Shown here: positions 50,890 through 59,630 of the stretch, piece by piece
Layout: each line of letters opens with the position of its first letter
Position numbering within the stretch: the stretch's first letter is position 1
Assembly: GCA_023408315.1 (NCBI GenBank)
Contig: JAEYKI010000015.1
Span: 131,591 to 195,590 of the forward strand
Reading direction: 5' to 3'
DNA from: Bacillota bacterium
GTDB lineage: Bacteria > Bacillota > Clostridia > Christensenellales > Christensenellaceae
Length of the DNA stretch: 64,000 bases
Notes under the pieces: generated by a model
What the model saw: the letters and a program-made list of their open reading frames with translations, nothing else
Database searches by the model: none
Told to the model about the DNA's origin: nothing
Translations under genes and position numbers: made by a program

Positions 50890-52143
50890 TTAATGCCCGA
50901 GAGCAGAGTTTTTCTTTACCCAATAGCGGCCAAAACGGCCGCTTTTTTGTATGTTTACTCGGCTTTTTGGCAGGAATTCTTCCACCAGCGCCTGTTCTTC
51001 AGTTGCTGCCTGCTCAGAAAATTTTCTTAGAGCTTCAGCGTCGGGCGTACCCGCCGCAAACAGTTCCCGTTCTTGCGCAACCCATTCCAACTCCAGTTCC
51101 GCAATCCGTTTGCGCAGGGTGGCAACATCAACCAGGCCTGCCAATACGCCGCGGTGGATTGATTCGCGTTTCAGCCAGTATTGTTTGGCGTCCGCCTCGT
51201 TTTCAAACACGGGGCCGCTGGCAGGAGAGGATAAAAACACCGGTTTAAATGCGGAAATACAGGGCGTGGACGCACCTGTACACCACAGGGTGGAGGGCAT
51301 GCCCTCCCGCAGGGTTGCCACCAGGCTTCCGGTGGTATGGTCGCCCACAACGCCGCCCGCGTGCATGCAAACGCTGCGAACGCTGCCGCGCGTGAATTCT
51401 TTGCCTTCGTCTTCAAAATGGTGCTGGCGCAACGCAGCCATCATGCCCGAAACACTGGCAGGCTGATTTAAGGCGCAGCCGGTTGCGGACTGGCGCAGTT
51501 TGGAGGCTGCAAAGAAGGTGTACAGGGGAGCGGTCAGTTTATCCGCAAAATCAAAACCTTCTTCCACCCCGCTGCGCTGGGTGTGTTCAGAACGGATGCT
51601 AAGACGGTTGGATATAGAGGCGCTGTCCGTAAACTTTTTTGCCACCCAGCGTTTGCCGCTGGTCTCCAGGATATAGCCTTCGTGCGGGTCTGCAATCAGA
51701 AAGCCGTTGTCGTAATAAAAATTGTGATCAAATCCGCAGTTTCCGCCCTGCCCGTATTTCTCCAAAAGGGAGGTGATGCAGGCAAGCGCATCCTGTGCGG
51801 TTTTGGACCGCTCCAGCGCCAGGCGCACAAGATCCATGCCCGTGAGCGCATCCGGGCCGCGTTTTGCTTTGGTAAAAACGGCCTCGTTGCCGATTGCAAC
51901 GGAAGCGGAGTTGACGCCCATCTCCGCCCCCCACATCCAGGAGGGCTTGCACAGAATTACCTCCAGCGTGTGCTCCGCCTGAGGAATGGTGATATAGGTA
52001 AGCTTGACCTGGCTGCCCTTATCATGCTTCTGAGCGCCGGAATGAATGACAAGATGAGGCTCGTTTGGACTGCGGTCACTGTTTTTTGCAAAGACCATGA
52101 GCCCGCCCGCTGCGGACTGCTTTGCGCAAAGTGTATCGCACAT
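50890..52143 (-). CDS. Peptidase C69-family dipeptidase
   Basis: 417 residues. The mature enzyme starts with the nucleophilic Cys of MCDTLCAKQSAAGG; family C69 dipeptidases are N-terminal-nucleophile hydrolases that expose this Cys after Met removal. VFAKNSDRSPNEPHLVIHSGA, WMWGAEMGVNSASVAIGNEAVFTK and YILETSGKRWVAKK are the usual further motifs. ATG 52143 has GGGGGA upstream; a start at 52251 would hide the Cys behind 36 residues and is rejected. Cytoplasmic, cleaves dipeptides. The terminator for the convergent channel gene lies inside its last codons. Confidence 0.92.
   Translation of the reverse strand: MCDTLCAKQSAAGGLMVFAKNSDRSPNEPHLVIHSGAQKHDKGSQVKLTYITIPQAEHTLEVILCKPSWMWGAEMGVNSASVAIGNEAVFTKAKRGPDALTGMDLVRLALERSKTAQDALACITSLLEKYGQGGNCGFDHNFYYDNGFLIADPHEGYILETSGKRWVAKKFTDSASISNRLSIRSEHTQRSGVEEGFDFADKLTAPLYTFFAASKLRQSATGCALNQPASVSGMMAALRQHHFEDEGKEFTRGSVRSVCMHAGGVVGDHTTGSLVATLREGMPSTLWCTGASTPCISAFKPVFLSSPASGPVFENEADAKQYWLKRESIHRGVLAGLVDVATLRKRIAELELEWVAQERELFAAGTPDAEALRKFSEQAATEEQALVEEFLPKSRVNIQKSGRFGRYWVKKNSALGH
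50925..50948 (+). terminator. Terminator of the MscS gene, inside the convergent peptidase gene
   Basis: AGCGGCC / GGCCGCT arms with an AAAAC loop followed by six T. It lies 48 bp beyond the MscS stop but 35-58 bp inside the 3' end of the minus-strand peptidase coding sequence, so the bases do double duty. Confidence 0.65.
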
Positions 52144-52315
52144 ATGAGTTTTCCCCCATAACAGAATAAATGATGGTATGGTTTGATTATATATCCGGAG
52201 AACAGGTAAAGAAAGAAAATTTTTAGCCTGAAATAATATAAAGTGCGCCAAAATGCATATATTGCATTCTGTGCAATATACAGAGCATAGTTGGGCCGGA
52301 AAGGAGAAAGTTTTT

Positions 52316-52434
52316 ATGAAAATGTGATTGCAAGTAATTATGATATTCCGCTATACCGGCAAATTAAAGACCATATCAAAATAGGGCTAAAACAGCTAGC
52401 TGTTATGATGATTATTTTTTGCTTATCTGCTTAA
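52316..52434 (+). pseudogene. GntR-family regulator, truncated and frameshifted remnant
   Basis: AAAGGAGAAAG and ATG 52316 are followed after ATGAAA by a one-base loss; in the corrected frame (from 52324) the sequence reads VIASNYDIPLYRQIKDHIKIG, the standard N-terminus of a GntR-type winged-helix regulator (DxPLYxQIxxxIxxxI). The frame then degenerates and ends at 52434. Only the first helix region survives. The rest of the interval up to 52560 shows no gene. Confidence 0.55.
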
Positions 52435-52586
52435 ATATAGTAAAAGAACCAGAACTACTGAATGGTAGGTCTTTTAATTAGGCAAGGGCAATATCACATT
52501 TTTAAAAGCTGAATATTTTTTTGTTTGTAAACGTAAGTTGATAAAGCTCATTTCGCCGTATATAATATCCATACCCGTATTTTTGA

Positions 52587-52614
52587 GGTTCATTTAAGAT
52601 TCAAAGGATAGAAT
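52587..52614 (+). promoter_or_regulatory. Operator-promoter upstream of the OmpR-type two-component operon
   Basis: GGTTCATTTAAGATT (52587-52601) stands 22 bp ahead of a TAGAAT -10 (52609-52614). The same block with the same spacing precedes the TlpA operon at 54687-54714. Half-sites GTTCA/ATTCA are about 11 bp apart, one helical turn, as bound by OmpR-type regulators. A second possible -10 (TATAAT 52561-52566) lies further upstream. Confidence 0.5.
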
Positions 52615-52654
52615 AAAAGCTGAAGAATGTTTGATTTCAGAAGGTATGCAGTGA

Positions 52655-53341
52655 ATGAAAATTTTGATGGTTGAGGATGAAAAGCGGTTGGCGGAAGCCA
52701 TTGCTCAGATACTCAAAGAAAATAATTACCTGGTAGACCTCGCAAGAGACGGGGAATACGGGCTGGACTGCGCGCTTACAGGGATATACGACATCATTAT
52801 ACTCGACATTATGCTGCCTAAAAAAGACGGACTTTCCATTCTGCGCGAGATGCGCCGGAAAAAAATTGAAACCCCCGTTCTCCTGCTGACGGCTAAGGGT
52901 GAAACAGCGGATAAAGTGAGCGGCCTGGATAGTGGAGCGGATGATTATCTTGCGAAACCTTTCCCAACGGAAGAACTTCTTGCGCGTCTGCGCGCCCTGG
53001 GGCGAAGAAAGGGTGAACTTATGCAGGGTGGCATCGTGCAAGCTTATGATGTTGAACTAAATCCGAATACTTTATATATGAGCAGCCAAACTGATTGCGT
53101 AAAATTATCCGCTAAAGAATTCCAGCTAATGGAATTTTTGATGAAACGAAGCGGGATGGTGACCTCAAAAAGTATGATTATTGAGAAGATTTGGGGATTC
53201 AATACGGAAGCGGAAGATCATATTGTTGAAGTATATATCTCATTTATAAGGAAAAAATTAAATTGCATTGAAGCTGGTATTGAAATCAGAACGGAAAGAG
53301 GAATGGGTTATACTCTTTCGTCAAAGGGGGCGGAGGACTGA
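52655..53341 (+). CDS. OmpR-family response regulator
   Basis: 228 residues. Receiver (1-115) with EDEKR near residue 7, phospho-Asp in IIILDIMLPKKDG (about 51), Thr in LLLTAKGE and Lys in DYLAKPFPTEELLARL; then a winged helix (about 130-225) with KLSAKEFQLMEFLMKRSGMVTSKSMIIEKIWG and VEVYISFIRKKL. The kinase starts directly at its stop. A shared operator suggests it regulates itself and the downstream thiol-redox operon. Confidence 0.94.
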   Translation: MKILMVEDEKRLAEAIAQILKENNYLVDLARDGEYGLDCALTGIYDIIILDIMLPKKDGLSILREMRRKKIETPVLLLTAKGETADKVSGLDSGADDYLAKPFPTEELLARLRALGRRKGELMQGGIVQAYDVELNPNTLYMSSQTDCVKLSAKEFQLMEFLMKRSGMVTSKSMIIEKIWGFNTEAEDHIVEVYISFIRKKLNCIEAGIEIRTERGMGYTLSSKGAED

Positions 53342-54613
53342 TTGTTTAAGAAGCTGCGAAACAGATTTCTTTTATCCAATTTGCTCATGACGATGGCCGT
53401 TTTTCTTGTTATTTTTGCGGTGATCTATTTGTCCACATACAATAACCTTCGCCTTGAAAACAAAGAAAAATTGACATTGTTACCCTATTCCGTAGAAAGG
53501 AATCAAGAAAAGCCTGTTCCTGAGGCAGGAAGCGTTCTGATTCGTACTGTTGATATTAATGACGGTACGCAAAATCTTGGGAGCGCAACATATTTCAGCA
53601 TTGTTGTAAATTCGGACGGATCGATTGATCAAGGCCAATTCGCAAGGCCGGATATAGAAGATGCATATAAATCAATGATCCAAACGGCATGGCACGATCA
53701 AAAAAGCGGTTCCCTTCTGACTCTGGGCAAAACAAAATGGACATATACCTTCAGCTCTTTGGAAGGCTCGGACCAATACAAGATATTTTTTATGGATATT
53801 ACCCAGTCGCAAAAAACACTGTCCGATCTTGCCGGAACCTTTATATTGGCGGGCCTGATTACAATTGCCATGGTTTTTTTAATCAGCCTGATTTCGGCCA
53901 ACCGGGCCGTGAAGCCGGTTGCGGAAGCCTGGGAAAAGCAGCAAAGGTTTATTGCAGACGCTTCCCATGAATTAAAAACGCCGCTCGCAATTATTCAGGC
54001 CAACACAGACGCATTACTTTTAAAAAAGGATGATACAATTAAAAACCAGCAAAAATGGATTGGATATATTCAGGATGAACTTTTGCGGATGACCAAACTG
54101 GTTGGCAGCCTTTTATTCCTGGCAAAAGCGGAGGATGCACAGATTCAAAATAAGCATGCGTCCTTTGATTACAGCAAGTGCGTTTTAAAAGCGGTGCTTT
54201 CGTTGGAGGCAATTATCTATGAGAAAAAAATTGAGCTCCGGCAGGAAATTGAGAGCGGTATACAGATTATAAGCGATGCGGACCAGGTGAGGCAGATTGT
54301 GACGATTTTGCTTGATAACGCCGCGAAATACACAAACGGGGGCGGAACGATTGAAGTCATATTAAAGAAAAGTAAACGCAACGTTGAATTCATAGTCAAG
54401 AACAGCGGCAGCGGAATTCCCGCCAAAGACATTCCACGGCTTTTTGACAGGTTCTACCGCGTGGATGCCTCACGTGACAGTGAAACCGGCGGTTTTGGAT
54501 TAGGCCTCTCCATTGCCAAAGCCATGGCTGACAGGCTAAACGGGCAACTAGCCGTCCAAAGTGCGGAGAACGTAAGTACTACATTTACATTCAGCATTAA
54601 AGATATTTGTTAA
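53342..54613 (+). CDS. Sensor histidine kinase (HisKA/HATPase_c, membrane-bound)
   Basis: 423 residues starting at TTG immediately after the regulator stop, with GGAGG upstream. Two helices (about 12-32 and 160-185) enclose an external sensor domain of about 125 residues without recognised fold; then HisKA with FIADASHELKTPLAIIQANTDALL, N-box LLDNAAKYTNGGG, G1 VKNSGSGIPAKDIPRLFDRFYRVD and G2 GGFGLGLSIAKAMADRL. All kinase motifs are complete. The external domain probably senses an envelope condition such as thiol-redox state (inference from the regulated genes). Confidence 0.93.
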   Translation: MFKKLRNRFLLSNLLMTMAVFLVIFAVIYLSTYNNLRLENKEKLTLLPYSVERNQEKPVPEAGSVLIRTVDINDGTQNLGSATYFSIVVNSDGSIDQGQFARPDIEDAYKSMIQTAWHDQKSGSLLTLGKTKWTYTFSSLEGSDQYKIFFMDITQSQKTLSDLAGTFILAGLITIAMVFLISLISANRAVKPVAEAWEKQQRFIADASHELKTPLAIIQANTDALLLKKDDTIKNQQKWIGYIQDELLRMTKLVGSLLFLAKAEDAQIQNKHASFDYSKCVLKAVLSLEAIIYEKKIELRQEIESGIQIISDADQVRQIVTILLDNAAKYTNGGGTIEVILKKSKRNVEFIVKNSGSGIPAKDIPRLFDRFYRVDASRDSETGGFGLGLSIAKAMADRLNGQLAVQSAENVSTTFTFSIKDIC

Positions 54614-54686
54614 TAGACAGATCCGTCCGGTTGAATAGGGGATATGCCCTTTTTTTGTTTTCTGATCAAAAAAATTACTCTTTTGC

Positions 54687-54714
54687 GGTTCATTTTAGGT
54701 TTGGTTGATATGAT
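54687..54714 (+). promoter_or_regulatory. Operator-promoter upstream of the TlpA operon
   Basis: GGTTCATTTTAGGTT at 54687 onward, with a TATGAT -10 at 54709-54714, exactly the 22-bp offset seen at 52587/52609. The context TTTTGCGGTTCATTT also matches TTTTGAGGTTCATTT of the first copy. Confidence 0.5.
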
Positions 54715-54760
54715 CGAACGGAAGCAAGATCAACAAACCAATCTTAAGGAGTAACTGAAA

Positions 54761-55912
54761 ATGAGAAAAAATATTCAAAGAATCGGATTGATAGGCGCCT
54801 TTGTTTGCTGCATTCTGTTGCTGTTTGCCGCCTGCAGTCAAAACGGGAATACCGGCGCTGCAGGCAGTGCGGCAAGCGAATCAGATGGGCAAAGCAACAG
54901 TTTTGCTACCGTGGAAGATAAGCAGATCGGTGTTTCAATTGAAATGCCAAATGGCAAAGATGGAACGCTTATAAAAGCGTTTATTGAGCCGAATGATTAT
55001 CCTGCCGATATGCAGCCCAAAGACGGGATCGCGATTGATTATTTTGCCCCGAGCTTTTGGGAAGGCAACAGCAGCCTTTCTGCGGAAGATTTGCAAAGGC
55101 GGCTTTTATCCGTGCAGTATTATGACCAAACCGCCTGGGACGGCTGGATTGCCGGAGGAAAATCCATGAGTGATATTACGGGCATTTCCACCAACAAAGA
55201 AATAGGCCGCAAGGACGGTATGGTGTATATTTGCTCGCAGCAGGATATAAATGATGGCAAGCTGGAAGGGCGGGACCTGGAGCTCTACAGGTCTGCCGTT
55301 CAATTGATCCCCCAAATGCGGGACAGTATTAAACTGATATCGCGCGCAGCGGCCAATATGAGCACTTTTCCTTCTGTTTCAACAAAAGACATCAATGACA
55401 AAGCTGTAGACGATACCGTGATATCGGCAAACAAGCTTACTATGATCAACTTTTGGGCAACATTCTGCGGGCCCTGCGTGGAAGAAATGCCGGACCTGCA
55501 AAAAATGAGTGCTGAAATGCCTGACGGTACAAAGCTGATTGGCATTGTGGGCGATGCGGCGGACGACCAATTGATCAACCAGGCGCAAAAACTAGCGGAC
55601 AGCAAAGGAGTCACTTATCCAAATCTGATCCCGGATGCAGCGCTCAGGGAATATATCAATAAAAATATTACCGCATATCCCACAACGATTTTTGTAGACA
55701 GCAAAGGCAATATTATAGGAGACGCCATTGTTGGAGCACATAACCGGGAATTTTATGAAACAGAACTGGCAAACCGGTTAAAAGGCTTGAATAGCTTATC
55801 TGAGGATACAAAATCAACCGATGGCTCTAAATCGGATAATTCCACGTTTGAACAGCCGCAGGGCAATGATTCTTCCAAAGCAGCGGGACCGGCACCCGCG
55901 CCTGCAAGCTGA
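54761..55912 (+). CDS. TlpA-like thioredoxin-domain lipoprotein with extra N-terminal domain
   Basis: 383 residues. Lipoprotein signal with lipobox LLFAACS. A domain of unknown fold (about 45-195) precedes the thioredoxin-like domain (about 205-350) with active site TFCGPCVEEMPDLQKM (Cys-Gly-Pro-Cys) and cis-Pro in ITAYPTTIFVDSKG. The C-terminus is a low-complexity Ser/Pro/Ala tail. It should exchange thiols and disulfides on the outer face of the membrane. First gene after the two-component operon and the conserved operator. Confidence 0.88.
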   Translation: MRKNIQRIGLIGAFVCCILLLFAACSQNGNTGAAGSAASESDGQSNSFATVEDKQIGVSIEMPNGKDGTLIKAFIEPNDYPADMQPKDGIAIDYFAPSFWEGNSSLSAEDLQRRLLSVQYYDQTAWDGWIAGGKSMSDITGISTNKEIGRKDGMVYICSQQDINDGKLEGRDLELYRSAVQLIPQMRDSIKLISRAAANMSTFPSVSTKDINDKAVDDTVISANKLTMINFWATFCGPCVEEMPDLQKMSAEMPDGTKLIGIVGDAADDQLINQAQKLADSKGVTYPNLIPDAALREYINKNITAYPTTIFVDSKGNIIGDAIVGAHNREFYETELANRLKGLNSLSEDTKSTDGSKSDNSTFEQPQGNDSSKAAGPAPAPAS

Positions 55913-55974
55913 TAGCTTCCTGATCAATGGGCTAATGAAGCAAGGTAATTTGCATCACAAACGGAGGCAGCAGG

Positions 55975-57060
55975 ATGAGAACAATTTATCCGGCAGATAT
56001 AACCAAAGCGGAGGCCGGTTATCCGCTTCAAAAACAACGTCGCCGAAGGAAAAAGCTGAATAAAAAGAAATTTGTAATTTTTATATTGGTGCTTCTATTG
56101 CTTACCGCTGGATGCGTATTTGTTTGGGGAGTATGGCAGGGAGAAGACCTGGCGTCCCAGGCATTCAGCACCGTGGAAAAATGGTTTTGTGCGCCTGTTG
56201 ATACTGTTAAACAGACAGGGGAAAGTGCGAATAAACCGGCTGTCAAAACACCCGGCGCAATGGCCGCCGCAAACGCAAGCGCGGCTTTCAGCGCCGAACC
56301 GGGCAGGGCAGCAACACCTCAATTATCGCCGGAATCCCAGGTTATGGATACGGCCCTGCCAGCCTTTTTGAAGAGCGGGCAGGGCGAAATGAAAGCGTTC
56401 AGTATCAAAGGAATTAAACCTGCCAGTGATAAAGTGGTGGCATTGACGTTTGACGACGGGCCGAATCCATCAACCACAGACGAAATACTGGACGCGCTGA
56501 AACAATACGGAGGCTATGCGACGTTTTTTGTGCTTGGGGAGCGGGCGAAGCAATTTCCGCAGACCATAAAAAATATAGTTGCGGGTGGTAATGAGATCGG
56601 CAATCATACATATGATCATACGGATTTGAAAACGCTTACGGCAAAAGAAATTCAAAGCGAGATAAATAAGACGAACGATGTTTTGGAAAGCGAAGCTGGC
56701 GGCAGGTCTATATTGGTCCGTCCTCCATATGGGAATATCACACAGGATATTGCGAATGAAATCGGGAAGGCGTGCGTTTTATGGACGGTAGACCCGGAGG
56801 ACTGGAAACACAGGAATGTGGACGCGGATTATAACAACGTTATGAACGTGGTCCAGGATGGCGATATTGTTTTGATGCATGATATATACAAAGAAAGCGC
56901 TGATGCGGCAAAGATAATCATTCGGGATCTCACTAAAAAAGGATATAAGCTGGTAACAGTCTCCCAAATGATTCAGATTGCCCAGGAACGGGGAAAAAAC
57001 ACAGGACTGATTGTAAGCGACCTGCGGGTCGAAAAAAGCGCCGGGACAGGCAATCAATGA
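55975..57060 (+). CDS. Polysaccharide deacetylase (NodB domain), membrane-anchored
   Basis: 361 residues: a basic N-terminus, one membrane helix (about 28-48), a Ser/Ala linker and a NodB catalytic domain (about 140-335). Motif 1 VVALTFDDGPNPST gives the catalytic Asp and metal Asp, motif 2 IGNHTYDH the two metal-binding His, motif 3 LVRPPYGN; LMHDI carries the last catalytic His. It probably de-N-acetylates peptidoglycan or another wall glycan. It lies between two TlpA-like genes, 62 bp after the first, so wall modification and thiol chemistry share an operon. Confidence 0.92.
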   Translation: MRTIYPADITKAEAGYPLQKQRRRRKKLNKKKFVIFILVLLLLTAGCVFVWGVWQGEDLASQAFSTVEKWFCAPVDTVKQTGESANKPAVKTPGAMAAANASAAFSAEPGRAATPQLSPESQVMDTALPAFLKSGQGEMKAFSIKGIKPASDKVVALTFDDGPNPSTTDEILDALKQYGGYATFFVLGERAKQFPQTIKNIVAGGNEIGNHTYDHTDLKTLTAKEIQSEINKTNDVLESEAGGRSILVRPPYGNITQDIANEIGKACVLWTVDPEDWKHRNVDADYNNVMNVVQDGDIVLMHDIYKESADAAKIIIRDLTKKGYKLVTVSQMIQIAQERGKNTGLIVSDLRVEKSAGTGNQ

Positions 57061-57090
57061 TCTATAAAAACGTAAAGAAAGGAAAGAGCA

Positions 57091-57801
57091 ATGAAAAAGA
57101 TATTTATTTTTTTGATATGCGCGGCATTAATCGTCGGCCTTGCCGCGTGCGCTCCGCAGGAAAAAATTTCTGCCAAAGTATTGGTATCAGGCATATTTGC
57201 TGCGGAGAGCAGCCCGGCGAATTCCTCTGCCGCCAGTGCCGGAATTCCGGCAGAGAGCAGCGTCAAGAAAACGCAGGCAGGCGGTGAACAGGCGCAACAG
57301 ATTCAAGAAGATACATTGGAAAAAATTGACCTGAAAGGAAAACTGGAGTTTACCGGTCAGAATATGGACGGGGAGGCTGTGGACGGCGGCATTTTTAAAG
57401 ATTACAGACTGACGATGATTAATATATGGGGCACGCTATGCAAACCCTGTATTGAAGAAATGCCGGATATGGAAGCGTTGTACCAGGAGATGAAAGGTGA
57501 GAATGTGAATATAATCGGATTTGTTTCGAATATCCTCGGCGGAGATGACGCGAGCAAAATCACGGAAGAGCAGAGGGTGGCGGATGCAAAAAAAATATTG
57601 GACGCAAAAGGCGTTACGTATACAAACATTGTATTTGACGATACGGGGACAGACCAGATATACAGCCAGATTTCCGGATTTCCCACCACGCTCTTTGTGG
57701 ACGGCCAGGGCAATGTGATTGGCGGCCAGATTTCGGGCCCGAAGAGCAAGGATGGCTACAAAACAGAGATTCAAAACCACCTGAAAGAAACAGGCAGGTG
57801 A
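57091..57801 (+). CDS. TlpA-like thiol:disulfide oxidoreductase lipoprotein
   Basis: 236 residues. Lipobox IVGLAACA, a linker rich in Ala/Ser/Gln (about 35-75), then a TlpA/ResA-type thioredoxin fold with WGTLCKPCIEEMPDMEALY (Cys-Lys-Pro-Cys) and cis-Pro in SGFPTTLFVDGQG. Its substrate is on the outer membrane face. It precedes the CXXC peptide and the ferredoxin-like membrane protein by 10 and about 150 bp, the conserved order seen in other Clostridia. Confidence 0.92.
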   Translation: MKKIFIFLICAALIVGLAACAPQEKISAKVLVSGIFAAESSPANSSAASAGIPAESSVKKTQAGGEQAQQIQEDTLEKIDLKGKLEFTGQNMDGEAVDGGIFKDYRLTMINIWGTLCKPCIEEMPDMEALYQEMKGENVNIIGFVSNILGGDDASKITEEQRVADAKKILDAKGVTYTNIVFDDTGTDQIYSQISGFPTTLFVDGQGNVIGGQISGPKSKDGYKTEIQNHLKETGR

Positions 57802-57811
57802 GAGCGCAGAT

Positions 57812-57961
57812 ATGAGGCCGGAAACCAAAAAGAGAATTCTGAGATGTGTGATTCTTGTGGCGGGGGTTTTTGCCATAGTTATAGGAATTTATGAAAAAGA
57901 AACAGGCACAGTTCTAAACAAAGCAATCAATATATGTCTGGAGTGTATTGGAATTGGGTAA
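57812..57961 (+). CDS. CD1871A-family CXXC-motif membrane peptide
   Basis: 49 codons. Basic N-terminus RPETKKRILR, one helix CVILVAGVFAIVIGIY, then the family-defining segment VLNKAINICLECIGIG with Cys-x-x-Cys at the very end. The family is small (about 45-50 residues) and found beside TlpA proteins and NapH-like ferredoxin proteins in Clostridia. It may pass electrons or disulfides between them. The stop overlaps the next start by 14 bp. Too short for many gene finders. Confidence 0.85.
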   Translation: MRPETKKRILRCVILVAGVFAIVIGIYEKETGTVLNKAINICLECIGIG

Positions 57962-58811
57962 ACGAATGCTGTCTCAAATCGTTGCCTTGGTCGCAATGAA
58001 CGCAAATTTTCAAGGCTTCTTTCAGGGGCAGATCTACAAGGGTGATTTAAAGAAATTCTGTGTTCCGGTTTTAAACTGTTATTCCTGTCCCGGAGCGCTG
58101 GGGGCGTGCCCCATCGGTGCATTGCAGGCGGTAGCGGGCAGCGTGGCTTATAAATTCTCGCTGTATGTGGTTGGTATTTTAGCTGTCGCAGGCATCCTGT
58201 TGGGCAGGTTTTTCTGCGGATGGCTTTGCCCGTTCGGGTTTATTCAGGAACTGTTAAACAAAATTCCGGGCCGAAAAATAAAAACCAATCCAAAAGCAGA
58301 CAAGGTGTTCAGATACTTAAAGTATGCGATGCTGGGGTTGCTGGTATTGCTGCTGCCTGCATTGTTTGCGGATCAGTTCGGTCTGTCAACTCCGTACTTT
58401 TGTGAATTTATTTGCCCTGCTGGGACGTTGGAGGGCGGCATTCCGCTTGTTTGGATGAATGAACCTCTGCAGTCCGCAATTGGCTGGCTTTTCACGTGGA
58501 AAATGCTCATTCTTATTGCAGTCATTGTTCTATCAATACTGATTTACCGCCCTTTCTGCAAATATATCTGTCCACTGGGCGCGTTTTATTCGGTATTCAA
58601 CCGGATCAGCTTTTACAGGTATGAGATCGATCCGGCAAAATGCACACATTGCCAAGCTTGCACGAGGGCGTGCAAGATGAATGTAGATGTACTGAAAAAT
58701 CAGAACGATTTGGAATGTATCCGTTGTAGTCATTGCATCAGAATGTGTCCGTCAAAAGCGATTGCGGGTGGAATTAGTTCTAAAAGGTTTAGAGAAGCTG
58801 CAAAAAGTTAA
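57948..58811 (+). CDS. 4Fe-4S membrane protein, NapH/CcoG-like
   Basis: 287 residues, start TTG 57948 inside the preceding peptide gene; ATG 57966 is an alternative. Four to five helices carry Cys motifs NCYSCPGALGACPIGAL, FFCGWLCPFGFIQE and RPFCKYICPLGAFYS, and a C-terminal pair of ferredoxin motifs CTHCQACTRACKMNV and CIRCSHCIRMCPSKAI binds two 4Fe-4S clusters. Likely moves electrons across the membrane to the external TlpA proteins through the CXXC peptide (inference). Last gene of the operon. Confidence 0.9.
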   Translation: MELGKRMLSQIVALVAMNANFQGFFQGQIYKGDLKKFCVPVLNCYSCPGALGACPIGALQAVAGSVAYKFSLYVVGILAVAGILLGRFFCGWLCPFGFIQELLNKIPGRKIKTNPKADKVFRYLKYAMLGLLVLLLPALFADQFGLSTPYFCEFICPAGTLEGGIPLVWMNEPLQSAIGWLFTWKMLILIAVIVLSILIYRPFCKYICPLGAFYSVFNRISFYRYEIDPAKCTHCQACTRACKMNVDVLKNQNDLECIRCSHCIRMCPSKAIAGGISSKRFREAAKS

Positions 58812-58998
58812 AGACCTGTGTTTATAAGTCCGGATAAAAGAAGTGAAAGAAGTAAAAAGTGTATTGCAATTCATTGCCGGCAACCAGACAGAGTGATTTG
58901 GTAACGCCAATTTTTTGGATACTTAAGGGATGTGAGCAGCAAAAAAGAAATATGAGTTGTTGATACCTAACACAGAACAAACAATATAGCAGGTTCCG

Positions 58999-59100
58999 TA
59001 AGGGGCACTCCGTGCATGTGCGTGGATTGAAGCATTATATTGAGCGTATGCTTAACAAGCTAATTGAGGGCCGCACCCGTGCATGTGCGACCCGTTTAAC
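58999..59100 (+). CRISPR. Possible relic CRISPR unit (two degenerate repeats, one spacer)
   Basis: GGGGCACTCCGTGCATGTG continuing CGTGGATTGAAGC (about 59000-59032) resembles the 32-nt type I-C repeat that ends in GTGGATTGAAAC. A second copy (59069-59100) keeps GCACCCGTGCATGTGCG but has ACCCGTTTAAC at its end, as expected for a decayed last repeat. The 36 nt between are spacer-like in length. No cas genes are in the window. The remaining 190 bp before it hold no gene. Confidence 0.4.
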
Positions 59101-59133
59101 TTTGATGCCCATATTCGTTTAGTGCTTGTTGGC

Positions 59134-59565
59134 TTATTTCCACCTGGGCGGCCCCGGCATGGCAGGTGGCATTTTGGAGGGGGTGAGCTTCTGGCTATCC
59201 AGATATTCCTGCACAATGCGGAGGGCTTCGCCAAACCGCTGGAAATGCACGACTTCCCGTTCCCGGAGGAATTTCAAGGGCTCAATCACGTCCGGGTCGT
59301 CTGCAAGGTTGATCAGCCATTCGTAGGTTGAGCGCGCTTTTTGCTCGGCCGCCATATTTTCATACAGATCTGTCACAGGGTCGCCTTTTGATTGCAGGTA
59401 AGCAGCCGTAAACGGTACTCCGTCCGCATTGACCGGGTAAACAGCTTTGTCATGGTCCGAATAATAGCCGCCCAGGTCCGCACGCTTGATATCGTCTATG
59501 CTTGCGTTTTCGGTCAGTTGTTTTACCATGGAACCGATCATCTCCAGATGGGCGAGTTCCACCGG
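59134..59565 (-). pseudogene. CotJC-like manganese catalase, N-terminally truncated
   Basis: About 143 residues of the C-terminal two thirds: VELAHLEMIGSMVKQL (Glu-x-x-His ligand region), DLGGYYSDHDKAVYPVNADGVPFTAAY, AAEQKARSTYEWLINLADDPDVIEPLKFLREREVVHFQRF and a proline-rich tail MPPAMPGPPR. Normal CotJC proteins have about 70 more N-terminal residues with the first Glu ligand; here the homology stops at 59565 where AT-rich foreign DNA begins. A broken spore-coat gene at the border of the right-hand island. Confidence 0.75.
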
Positions 59566-59630
59566 TTTATGTCAAGATAGTGTGATTAGAATGCGGTTTT
59601 TCAGACTTTTCGACAAAATCGAATTTTATC

